Below, in pieces: positions 31,113-39,132 of a stretch of 64,000 nucleotides of DNA (positions are counted from its first letter, which is position 1; each line of letters starts with the position of its first letter). The stretch is taken from NCBI GenBank assembly GCA_017431515.1, contig JAFRKV010000040.1, forward strand, positions 161,833 through 225,832, read 5' to 3'. This stretch comes from Lachnospiraceae bacterium (lineage in GTDB: Bacteria > Bacillota > Clostridia > Lachnospirales > Lachnospiraceae). Both the position numbers and the translations under genes were made by a program. Under the pieces are notes generated by a model. The model searched no databases, was not told the origin of the DNA, and saw only the letters and a program-made list of their open reading frames with translations.

Positions 31113-33158
31113 ATGGCTCGTTTTACGGAATTGGACAGATATCTTCTGGGACAGGCGACACACTACAATATTTACGAGAAAATGGGAGCGCATCCGCGCA
31201 AAGTGGGGAAAAAGACCGGCATCTGCTTTGATGTATGGGCGCCTCACGCGGCGCGTGTCTATGTCATCGGGGAATGGAACGGCTGGGAAGAAACTGCCAA
31301 CCCGATGGAACGGATTGATGACAACGAAATCGGCATCTTCGAGGCTTTTATTCCGGAGGCGCAGGTAGGCCAGCTCTATAAATATCTGATCGTGACACCG
31401 GACGGTAGAAAGCTTTACAAAGCAGATCCTTATGCAAATGCTGCAGAGCTCCGCCCGGGCACGGCTTCCAGGATCGCGGATATCAGCAAATTCCGCTGGA
31501 CGGACGATGCATGGATGAAAGCGCGAAAAAGCGGCGATATCTATGCGAAGCCAATGGCGATCTATGAGGTGCATCCGGGCAGCTGGATGCGGCATCCGGG
31601 TCGTGAGGATGAGGGATTCTACAATTATCGGGAATTTGCGGTTGCGCTTACGAAATATGTGAAGGATATGGGGTATACTCATGTGGAATTGATGGGGATC
31701 TCCGAATACCCGTTTGACGGCTCCTGGGGCTATCAGGTGACGGGCTATTATGCACCGACCTCCCGCTACGGCGCGCCGGAGGACTTTGCGTATCTGGTGA
31801 ATTATCTGCATAAGCATGATATCGGTGTGATCCTGGACTGGGTACCGGCGCATTTCCCGCGCGATGCCCACGGGCTGGCGGATTTTGACGGACAGCCACT
31901 GTACGAGTATCCGGACCCGAAGAAGGGCGAGCATCCGGATTGGGGTACCAAGATCTTCAATTACGGACAGAATGAGGTCAAGAACTTCCTGATCGGAAGC
32001 GCGCTGATGTGGATCGAGCATTACCATGTGGACGGGCTTCGCGTGGATGCAGTGGCTTCCATGCTTTACCTGGATTACGGCAAGCAGCAGGGACAATGGG
32101 TGCCGAATATCCACGGCGGTCATGAAAATCTGGAAGCGATCGAGTTCTTCAAGCATATCAATACGCTGATCACGGGGCGTAATAAAGGCGCGATCATGGT
32201 GGCGGAGGAGTCCACGGCATGGCCGATGGTGACCGGCAAGGTCGAGGACGGCGGCCTGAACTTCAGTTTCAAGTGGAATATGGGCTGGATGCATGATTTC
32301 CTCGATTATATGAAGCTGGACCCCTATTTCCGTAAGGACAACCACAACCGGATGACCTTTGCCATGAGCTATAATACAGCCGAGAAGTACATTCTGGTGC
32401 TTTCCCACGATGAGGTGGTGCACCTGAAATGTTCGATGTTAAAGAAAATGCCGGGCCTCGAAGACGACAAATACCGGAATCTCAAGGTCGGTTACGGTTT
32501 TATGATGGGACATCCCGGGAAAAAGCTGCTCTTTATGGGCCAGGAGTTTGCACAGCCCACGGAATGGAACGAGGAGCGCGAGCTTGACTGGTATGTGCTG
32601 GATGATCCGCGTCACAAAGCCGTTCAGACCTGGGTCAAAGCTTTGCTGCACCTGTATCAGGAGCATCGCTGCCTCTATGAACTGGATTCCGAGTGGAACG
32701 GGTTTGAATGGATCAATGCGGACGATTCCTACCGCAGCATCTTCAGTTTTGTGCGCAAGAGCGCAGACGGCAAGGACAATCTCTTGTTTGTCTTCAACTT
32801 TACGCCGATGGAACGCAGCGACTATCGTGTCGGCGTGCCAAAAGACACGACTTATAAACTGGTTCTTGATAGCGATGATCCGAAGTACGGCGGCTATGGC
32901 GCACATTCAAAGAAGAGCTACCGTGCGGAAAAATCGCCCTGTGACAATCGGGACTACTCCTTCGCTTATCCGCTGTCTCCCTATGGCGTCGGCGTATTCA
33001 GCTTCTCCTATCTGGACGAAAAGAAGCCGGTGAAAAAGACTGCGTCGAAAAAGCCTGCCGCAAAGAAGCCTGCAGCGAAAAAAACTGCGCAGCCAAAGAA
33101 GGCGACAGTGGCAAAGAAAACGCCGGTGAAAAAGAAGGAACCTGCAAAAAAGAAATAA
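31113..33158 (+). CDS. glgB: 1,4-alpha-glucan branching enzyme with Lys/Ala/Pro tail
   Basis: A 681-residue GH13 enzyme that makes alpha-1,6 branches in glycogen. It has an N-terminal CBM48 domain (about 20-120) and a catalytic barrel with nucleophile D312 (GLRVDAV), acid/base E365 (VAEEST) and the third Asp in LSHDEVVH. From about residue 637 a tail of roughly 45 residues consists almost only of Lys, Ala, Pro and Thr in KKPAAKK-type repeats, like histone H1 tails; this is not part of normal GlgB. GGGGAGGT precedes the ATG. No other glg gene is nearby. A strong terminator follows. Confidence 0.93.
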   Translation: MARFTELDRYLLGQATHYNIYEKMGAHPRKVGKKTGICFDVWAPHAARVYVIGEWNGWEETANPMERIDDNEIGIFEAFIPEAQVGQLYKYLIVTPDGRKLYKADPYANAAELRPGTASRIADISKFRWTDDAWMKARKSGDIYAKPMAIYEVHPGSWMRHPGREDEGFYNYREFAVALTKYVKDMGYTHVELMGISEYPFDGSWGYQVTGYYAPTSRYGAPEDFAYLVNYLHKHDIGVILDWVPAHFPRDAHGLADFDGQPLYEYPDPKKGEHPDWGTKIFNYGQNEVKNFLIGSALMWIEHYHVDGLRVDAVASMLYLDYGKQQGQWVPNIHGGHENLEAIEFFKHINTLITGRNKGAIMVAEESTAWPMVTGKVEDGGLNFSFKWNMGWMHDFLDYMKLDPYFRKDNHNRMTFAMSYNTAEKYILVLSHDEVVHLKCSMLKKMPGLEDDKYRNLKVGYGFMMGHPGKKLLFMGQEFAQPTEWNEERELDWYVLDDPRHKAVQTWVKALLHLYQEHRCLYELDSEWNGFEWINADDSYRSIFSFVRKSADGKDNLLFVFNFTPMERSDYRVGVPKDTTYKLVLDSDDPKYGGYGAHSKKSYRAEKSPCDNRDYSFAYPLSPYGVGVFSFSYLDEKKPVKKTASKKPAAKKPAAKKTAQPKKATVAKKTPVKKKEPAKKK

Positions 33159-33207
33159 TCAGAGAACCGGAAAACAACAGGTAAAACAGATCACTCAAAA
33201 AGGAAAC

Positions 33208-33257
33208 GAGTGTGACACGAAAGATTCATTGACAAATCGTGTCACACTCTTTTTTTT
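33208..33257 (+). terminator. Terminator hairpin after glgB, upstream of zinc-ribbon gene 1
   Basis: A perfect 13-bp stem (GAGTGTGACACGA/TCGTGTCACACTC) with a 16-base loop is followed by eight T. The loop contains ATTGACAAA. A hairpin of the same design, with a different stem but the same loop word, stands before the paralogue at 36.4 kb. Confidence 0.85.
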
Positions 33258-33315
33258 ATTATGTCATGTTAATACAATGAAGATGATATATGAAAAAAAA
33301 CAGGAGATTCCATTT

Positions 33316-34353
33316 ATGATCTGTCCAAAATGCGGCGTGAATATGCCGGAAGGAAAAAAATTCTGTACCAAATGCGGGACTCCGCTTTCGGGGGGTGCTC
33401 CGGTTCCGCCTGTGCAACAACAGCCTGTCTCTCAGCAGCGTGCGCCACAGCAACCTGTAAAACAGCAGCCGAATATCCAGCAGCAAAACTACCGGCAACC
33501 GGATTACCAACAGCAGAATGGTCAACAACTCACTTCCGGTGGTAACGGGAACATCAAGAAGATCCTGATCCTTGTGATCATCATAGCCGCTGCAGCCATC
33601 GTGGCGCTGGTGGTTTTGTTTGTAAAGCCCGGTGTTCTTGTAAATCAGGAACCGCAGCGCACTTCCTCAAGAGACCGTGACCGGAATGAAGATGATGAGG
33701 AGGAAGAAAGCGAAGAGGTAACGGAAGAGGAGACGGAAACCGAAACAGAGACAGAAGCGGAAACAGAAGCAGAAAGCGAAGCCGAAACAGAGACAGAGAA
33801 ACCGGACAGCGGATCAAACGCTTCTGCACCGTCCATCGTAACGAAACAGGATCTTGCAGATTTTAACATGAATTACTACAACAGTGAGACTGATTACCCG
33901 ACATTGGAGGATTTCGGGTGGTATTGGGATGCGTTGGAGTATGATGAACTGGAGGAAGGCTATTATTTCCCGTATCCCATGTATCAGTACGAGGAGATGA
34001 CTACAGCGGATGAGGTAGCAGGAAGCTGGAAGATGGTGATTTATCTGGATCCGGAAAATCAAAGAAATCCGGAGACTCTGGATTTTGCAAAGGCGAATAT
34101 TTCATTTAATCAGGCGGGAAGTATATTTGACTGCAAATTTCCTGCAGGAACCTCCTGGTTTCTTGAAAGCGGGCAGACACCGGACTGGGATGGGAAACAG
34201 TACGCATTGTCGTTCATGAGTGACGAAGATCTTGGGGTTCAGGATATTTTTATCGGATTCTTTTTTGAAACGCCGGATGGCAGACAGTATGGTGTCGGAC
34301 AGGTGACGTTCGCAGGAGGAACCCTGGCAAATGTAGCATTGACCAGAACCTGA
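33316..34353 (+). CDS. Zinc-ribbon membrane protein (paralogue 1)
   Basis: A 345-residue protein in five parts. These are a zinc ribbon (CPKCG at 3-7 and CTKCG at about 18-22), a Gln/Pro-rich linker (about 30-75), one membrane helix (ILILVIIIAAAAIVALVVLF), an acidic Glu/Thr stretch with ETETETEAETEAE repeats, and an outer domain of about 170 residues with no family I recognise. The layout implies a cytoplasmic ribbon and an extracellular C-terminal domain. CAGGAG is 10 bases before the ATG. The first half closely matches the gene at 36.5 kb while the outer domains do not match, so the two are modular paralogues. The function is unknown. Confidence 0.75.
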   Translation: MICPKCGVNMPEGKKFCTKCGTPLSGGAPVPPVQQQPVSQQRAPQQPVKQQPNIQQQNYRQPDYQQQNGQQLTSGGNGNIKKILILVIIIAAAAIVALVVLFVKPGVLVNQEPQRTSSRDRDRNEDDEEEESEEVTEEETETETETEAETEAESEAETETEKPDSGSNASAPSIVTKQDLADFNMNYYNSETDYPTLEDFGWYWDALEYDELEEGYYFPYPMYQYEEMTTADEVAGSWKMVIYLDPENQRNPETLDFAKANISFNQAGSIFDCKFPAGTSWFLESGQTPDWDGKQYALSFMSDEDLGVQDIFIGFFFETPDGRQYGVGQVTFAGGTLANVALTRT

Positions 34354-34371
34354 GTCGGACGGGAGTATCGT

Positions 34372-34932
34372 ATGTCGGTGGAAGCAAGGACATTTCAGGA
34401 AAAACTAAATTTGATACTGGAAGAACTGGATGCGTCCAATTCGCAGATCGCTTCTCAGGCAGGATTTGACCGAACCAACCTCAGTCATTTCAGGAGCGGG
34501 AAACGTATACCGGAAAAAAATGGAACCGCAGCAAAAAAACTGGTGAATGGACTTCTTCAATATGCACAAAAAGAAGGAAAACTGCCGCAGTTGAAAGTTC
34601 TTATCGGTTTTAAATCAATATCCGGGGATGGGTGTAAGCCGGGAAATGCGCAGAATGAGCTTTCTGAGGCTTTCTTGAACTGGCTCTTTGAAGGGGTGGA
34701 TGACGACTCTTCGATAGAAAAGGAAAAAAACAGAGAGGATGCGATAGCGTTCGGTGAACGGTTCGACCGGGTGATGAAGCTGGTCGAGATCTCCAATAAC
34801 CGTTTGGCACAGCTCCTCAATGTGGACGCTTCCCGCTCTTACAATGATGACTCTGGAAGAATACAAAAAGCAGTACGGGGAATAAACAAGTGCCAAAATA
34901 TTTCTGTTGAAAAGTCAATGAAATTACAGTAA
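34372..34932 (+). CDS. Tandem helix-turn-helix protein, truncated
   Basis: A 186-residue protein with two similar XRE-like helix-turn-helix units. The first (residues 7-50) is complete: SNSQIASQAGFDRTNLSHFRSGKR. The second begins FGERFDRVMKLVEISNNRLAQLLNVDAS and then breaks off before its recognition helix. From there the reading frame continues into what looks like unrelated sequence. In the +1 frame, 34844-34885 encodes MMTLEEYKKQYGE and a stop, which looks like a natural protein end, so an internal deletion joined out of frame is likely. The last codons overlap the first 12-bp repeat of the downstream gene's array. It may be non-functional. Confidence 0.6.
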   Translation: MSVEARTFQEKLNLILEELDASNSQIASQAGFDRTNLSHFRSGKRIPEKNGTAAKKLVNGLLQYAQKEGKLPQLKVLIGFKSISGDGCKPGNAQNELSEAFLNWLFEGVDDDSSIEKEKNREDAIAFGERFDRVMKLVEISNNRLAQLLNVDASRSYNDDSGRIQKAVRGINKCQNISVEKSMKLQ

Positions 34933-34985
34933 TATTTAGATGAAAAGTCAATATAAGTACGATTGAATTATGATGAAAAGTCAAT
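34908..34985 (+). repeat. Three TGAAAAGTCAAT repeats at an exact 33-bp period
   Basis: The 12-mer occurs at 34908-34919, 34941-34952 and 34974-34985 with no mismatch. The spacers between copies differ from each other, so only the 12-mer is conserved. A 33-bp step is about three helical turns, placing the copies on one face of the DNA. The array ends 15 bp before the start codon of the ATPase gene, as an operator would. Confidence 0.85.
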
Positions 34986-35000
34986 GGAGTTTGAAAGTAT

Positions 35001-36317
35001 ATGCTTTTCCGGAAAATACAGAGCAGTATAGATGCATATCTAAAACATCCCGGAAATAAGATATTGCTCATTGACGGAGCAAGACAGGTCGGTAAGACAT
35101 ATATAATCAGGGATTCGGGCAGAAAGCTGTTTAAAAATTTTATTGAGATCAATTTGGCAGAGGATGAGATCAGCGACCGGCGTTTTTCCGATGTCCGCAG
35201 TGCTGCTGACTTTTATTTTCAATTATCAACGATTGCCGGATCCTCAATGAAAGAAAAGGAGAATACTCTTGTTTTTCTTGACGAGATACAGGTATATCCT
35301 CATCTGCTTACTTTGCTTAAATTTCTGAAGCAGGATGACAGGTTCACATATATAGCAAGCGGTTCTCTTCTGGGCGTAACACTTTCGCAGACATCCTCGA
35401 TACCAATCGGAAGCATCATGGTCATGAGAATGTATCAGCTTGATTTTGAAGAGTTTTTACTGGCAAACGGATATGGCAAAGAGGCAATAGATGTATTAAG
35501 GCAAAAGTTCGAAAACCGTGAAAGCCTTGATGAAACTACTCACAACAATCTGATCGGAATGTTTAAGAAATATCTGCTTGTGGGGGGAATGCCGGATGCG
35601 GTAAATTCTTTTGTGTCTGAAAAAAACATCTATAACGTACGCCAGATACAGAAAGAGATACATGATTTCTACGCCGCCGATGCGTCAAAGTATGACAGAG
35701 CAAACCGGCTCAAGATCAGACGTATCTATGATATGATTCCTTCCACGCTTGAAAACAGAAAGAAACGCATAGTCATAAAGGATATTGACGGTGTCAAGGG
35801 AAAAACTTACAGTCAGTATCTGGATGAGTTTGAATATCTTATAAGCGCGTGCATAGTTCTTGGAGTGAAAGCAGTCTCTACACCAGTGTACCCGCTTGTT
35901 GAAAACAGCACAAAGAATCTTATCAAACTATATCTTAATGATGTGGGCATCCTGACATCCGTGCTGTATCCGGTCAATATCGACGCGATTCTTAAGGATA
36001 TAAGCAGCATCAATCTGGGCAGCGTATATGAATGTGTGGTCGCTTCTGAGCTTAAGGCGCACGGGAATGAGCTGTTCTATTATGATAACAGGAAAAACGG
36101 AGAAGTGGATTTCCTGACAAATGACCATGATAATCTTAAGGTGCTTCCTATCGAGGTAAAATCAGGCAAGGATTATTATATTCACAAAGCACTTGATGTT
36201 TTTTTGCAGGGAAATAAATATCCCGTGGAGCGCGGTATCGTGCTTTCAAACGAGAGGATCATAAAAACCGAAGGCTGCGTGACATACTATCCGGTGTACG
36301 AAGTGATGTTCATGTAA
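35001..36317 (+). CDS. AAA ATPase with DUF4143 / nuclease-like C-terminus
   Basis: A 438-residue protein of the widespread AAA_14 plus DUF4143 family. The Walker A GARQVGKT is at 26-33, Walker B LVFLDEIQ is near 92, and the ASGSLLG sensor follows. The C-terminal DUF4143 domain has a PD-(D/E)XK-like core: GEVDFLTND and then PIEVKSGKDY. Family members are common in gut bacteria, mobile in distribution and of unsettled function. GGAG is 11 bases before the ATG, next to the last 12-bp repeat. Base composition is lower in GC than the flanks, and codon use differs (more AT-ending codons), which points to acquisition by transfer. Confidence 0.85.
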   Translation: MLFRKIQSSIDAYLKHPGNKILLIDGARQVGKTYIIRDSGRKLFKNFIEINLAEDEISDRRFSDVRSAADFYFQLSTIAGSSMKEKENTLVFLDEIQVYPHLLTLLKFLKQDDRFTYIASGSLLGVTLSQTSSIPIGSIMVMRMYQLDFEEFLLANGYGKEAIDVLRQKFENRESLDETTHNNLIGMFKKYLLVGGMPDAVNSFVSEKNIYNVRQIQKEIHDFYAADASKYDRANRLKIRRIYDMIPSTLENRKKRIVIKDIDGVKGKTYSQYLDEFEYLISACIVLGVKAVSTPVYPLVENSTKNLIKLYLNDVGILTSVLYPVNIDAILKDISSINLGSVYECVVASELKAHGNELFYYDNRKNGEVDFLTNDHDNLKVLPIEVKSGKDYYIHKALDVFLQGNKYPVERGIVLSNERIIKTEGCVTYYPVYEVMFM

Positions 36318-36363
36318 AACAATACGTCGGATTTTACAGACCTCTTACATTTCGGAATGATGG

Positions 36364-36410
36364 GCGTGACGAGAATTGTCATTGACAAATCTCGTCACGC
36401 TCTGTTTTTA
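36364..36410 (+). terminator. Terminator-like hairpin before zinc-ribbon gene 2
   Basis: A perfect 11-bp stem (GCGTGACGAGA/TCTCGTCACGC) with a 15-base loop is followed by TCTGTTTTTA. The loop again contains ATTGACAAA. The stem differs in sequence from the one at 33208 but stays fully paired, and a GATACAAT word follows at a similar distance. Confidence 0.75.
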
Positions 36411-36492
36411 TTTCATCACGCTGATACAATTAAAAGGGAACGTTTATCATTTTGAGATCGGAGGGGGAGATGCATAATGATCTGTCCAACCT

Positions 36493-37794
36493 GTGCAACA
36501 ACAGCCTGTTCCACAGCAGCAACCTATACAACAGCAGCCGAACTATCAACAACAAAACAATCAGCAGCCGAATTATCAGCAACCACCTTCCGGCGGAAAC
36601 GGGAAATTCAAGAAGATCCTGATCCTTGTGATCATCCTTGCCGCAGCGGCGATCGTGGCGTTGGTGGTGCTTTTCGTGAAGCCGGGGATCCTCGTGAATA
36701 AGGAGACGCAACGTACTGCTTCAAGAGATCGTGTCCGGGACGAAGAGGAAGAAGACGAAGATAACAAAGATGATGAAACCGAAGAAGAGACAGAAGAGGT
36801 AACAGAGGAAGAAACCGAAGAGGTGACTGAAACCGAGACGAAGGAAGAAGAGGGAGACTGGCTGGAAACGCATGACATCACCCTTTCACCCGTGGGGAAG
36901 TTTACCTTTACCACGATGATGAATGACAAGACCAAAGATACGGATGAGATGACCGTCTCCGCCACAGTGAGCATTACGGAAGAAAAACTACCCTCTTCTC
37001 CCGGCTATAAAAATGTGAAAGGGGTATTTGTTTATGACCTTTCCGAGGTCACACAGGCCGGGGTGTTGGCAGACGGTGTGCTTGACCGGTATACAGGGAT
37101 TGCGATGGAGTTTGACGAGGATATGGAGGAGGAACTGTCAAAACTGTATCCGGGAGATGCCGATCACTTTGTCCGGATCACAAACGGTGATACGCATTAC
37201 GATATTTACAAGAAAAGTAACATTGAAACCGAGATGCCGACCATGACCAAGACCTTTGAGATCATCTGCCCGGAGGATTATGACGGACTGGTCTTTTATT
37301 CCGGCTATGACAGTCTGGAGATCGAGAGACTCTATGATGCCATGGATATGGAGGCGCGTTTCTATACGTTTGATGAGCTGCCCTATTATGACAACGGACA
37401 TGACTATTATTTTTTCACCTATGATGAGGAAGCCGCGGCAAGGGCAGGTGCGTCGGCAGCGACTTCTTCCGCCATGAAACAGGAAGATGGTGGCAGCGGT
37501 CAGTCGGACAGCAGCGGACAGACAGACGGAACCGGTCAGATAGATGCCGAACAGACCGGCGGTTCAAAGGGCAGCTATACGACGGATGATATCGTGGAAC
37601 TCGCAAGGATATATGAGGGAGCGCCGGAGGCCTCTCTTGATTCCGTAGATCCCGACGGAACACTGAATATACATCTGTACGAGATCGGACAATCTAACGA
37701 TGCAACGTGGAATTGGTATTATATCGATCCAAAGACACTGAAGGGAACAGATCTGTTCGGAAATGAAGTGGATTTGAACACGGTTGCCAGATAA
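36493..37794 (+). CDS. Zinc-ribbon membrane protein (paralogue 2), ribbon deleted
   Basis: The open frame is 433 residues from a GTG: Gln/Pro-rich linker, membrane helix (ILILVIILAAAAIVALVVLF), acidic Glu/Thr stretch, then an outer domain of about 330 residues unlike that of paralogue 1. The N-terminus is damaged. The ribosome site GGAGGGGGAGA is placed for ATG 36477, which reads MICPTC as in paralogue 1 but runs out of frame. Compared with paralogue 1 the distance from that ATG to the shared GTG is 16 bases instead of 96, so 80 bp holding the rest of the ribbon are missing. Any protein made would depend on the poorly served GTG or on frameshifting. Confidence 0.65.
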   Translation: MQQQPVPQQQPIQQQPNYQQQNNQQPNYQQPPSGGNGKFKKILILVIILAAAAIVALVVLFVKPGILVNKETQRTASRDRVRDEEEEDEDNKDDETEEETEEVTEEETEEVTETETKEEEGDWLETHDITLSPVGKFTFTTMMNDKTKDTDEMTVSATVSITEEKLPSSPGYKNVKGVFVYDLSEVTQAGVLADGVLDRYTGIAMEFDEDMEEELSKLYPGDADHFVRITNGDTHYDIYKKSNIETEMPTMTKTFEIICPEDYDGLVFYSGYDSLEIERLYDAMDMEARFYTFDELPYYDNGHDYYFFTYDEEAAARAGASAATSSAMKQEDGGSGQSDSSGQTDGTGQIDAEQTGGSKGSYTTDDIVELARIYEGAPEASLDSVDPDGTLNIHLYEIGQSNDATWNWYYIDPKTLKGTDLFGNEVDLNTVAR

Positions 37795-37819
37795 AACGAA
37801 AAACATGGGAGGATAGCGT

Positions 37820-39132
37820 ATGTTTTGCGGAGAATGCGGCGGTAAAAATGAAGATGGAGCGATGTTCTGCGGGTATTGCGGAGCATCTCTTGCGGAAGAC
37901 ACGCCGGGTATACAGATGAGTCCGGCAGAATTTGAAGGTACTGGGGCACCTTCACCCAGGGAAATGTCGACGGGAGAGGCTGTCCGGGAGGCATCTTCGC
38001 CTGCTGAGCCGGTTGCTCCGGGCAAGACCATGGCTTCTACCTGTCCGGCCTGCGGAGGCGGCATGGTCTTTGATCCGACCCTCGGAAAGTTGAAATGCGA
38101 ATTCTGTTTTTCCGAATATACGCCGGAAGAAGTGGAAGCGGCATGGAAGGAGAGGGGGAAGAACGCGGCGGCTGGATTATATCATTCCGTTTGCGCATAC
38201 CAAGAAAGAGGCGGAGGAGAAATATCTGTCCTTTTACAATAAACGTTTTCTTCTGCCAAACTCTTTTAAAACGGATAATCATGTGCAGGAGATCCAGGGC
38301 GTGTATGTGCCGTTCTGGATGTTTAACGGGCGTGTCTTTATCGACGGCGACTACATCGCTTATGACGAGAGCGAAGACAGCGATGGAAACACTCATAAAT
38401 CGGCGCGTTTCAGCGTGCAGCGGAAGGGCTACCTAGATTATGAAAAGGTACCGGCGGATGCCCTCAAAGCGTATGGACGACAATCTCATGGATTCGGTAG
38501 AGCCATATCGGCTGGAGGAACTGAGAGATTTTTCCCTCACTTATCTCCCGGGATTTCTTGCGGAACGGTATGACGTATCCGAGGAGGAGTGCAGGAAACG
38601 TGCACATGACAGGGCGGAAGGTTCGATTCGGAAGCAGACAAGGGACACGATCAAGCACGACGGGATAGAGGAAAGCAAGGAATTTTTTGCCTATGAAGGG
38701 GAAAAAACACATTATGCCATGCTTCCGGTGTGGATGCTGACGACCCGGTGGAATGAAAAGACCTTTAAATTCGCCATGAACGGGCAGACAGGGAAAATGG
38801 TGGGGGATCTTCCGGTCAGCGCACCGAAGATGATGGCGGTCTTGATCCCGTTGTTTTTCGGACTGTTTATCGCGACGCTGCTTGTGTCAATCTTCATTGG
38901 CGATACGGAAACGCCAAAAGCGATTCTCGCAGCATTTGTCGTCGCCGGACTTACCGATCTCATAGTCGGCGCGATCATGTATTCCAGCATGAAATCCGTT
39001 CATAAAGCCGGAGTTGCGGAAGGGTATATCACGAAACCGCTGACATTGACTTATCAGAATGAAAAACGGATGACAATCCTGAACTCCGGGAAGATCAAAA
39101 AGCAGATGAAACAGAAGGGGGTGAATTCATGA
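37820..39132 (+). pseudogene. Zinc-ribbon (TFIIB-type) membrane protein, twice frameshifted
   Basis: Three segments in successive frames together make one protein. The first is 37820 to about 38160: zinc ribbons CGECG/CGYCG and CPACGG/CEFCF. The second, about 38170-38460, reads LDYIIPFAHTKKEAEEKYLSFY through QEIQGVYVPFWMF. The third, about 38463-39132, reads MDDNLMDSVEPYRLEEL and ends with two membrane helices. The second break is explained by one extra C in the CCC at 38461-38463. The first break probably also lost sequence, because the ribbon expected before the YIIPF block is absent. Either the gene is decayed or the assembly has errors here. RBS GGGAGGA precedes the ATG. Confidence 0.75.

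Noticed and set aside
33229-33278. TTGACA in the hairpin loop with TACAAT as a promoter for zinc-ribbon gene 1
   Set aside because: The spacing is 38 bp in both copies, far from 16-18. A weak TTTTAT at 18-19 bp remains possible but was not listed as a promoter.
33229-33315. Longer N-terminus for zinc-ribbon gene 1 from 33229
   Set aside because: Those codons run through the terminator stem and T-tract; the ribosome site and MICPKCG start fit 33316.
34908-34985. Repeat array read as a small CRISPR
   Set aside because: The conserved unit is 12 bp, not 25-36, with only three copies and no cas genes; the position at a start codon fits an operator better.
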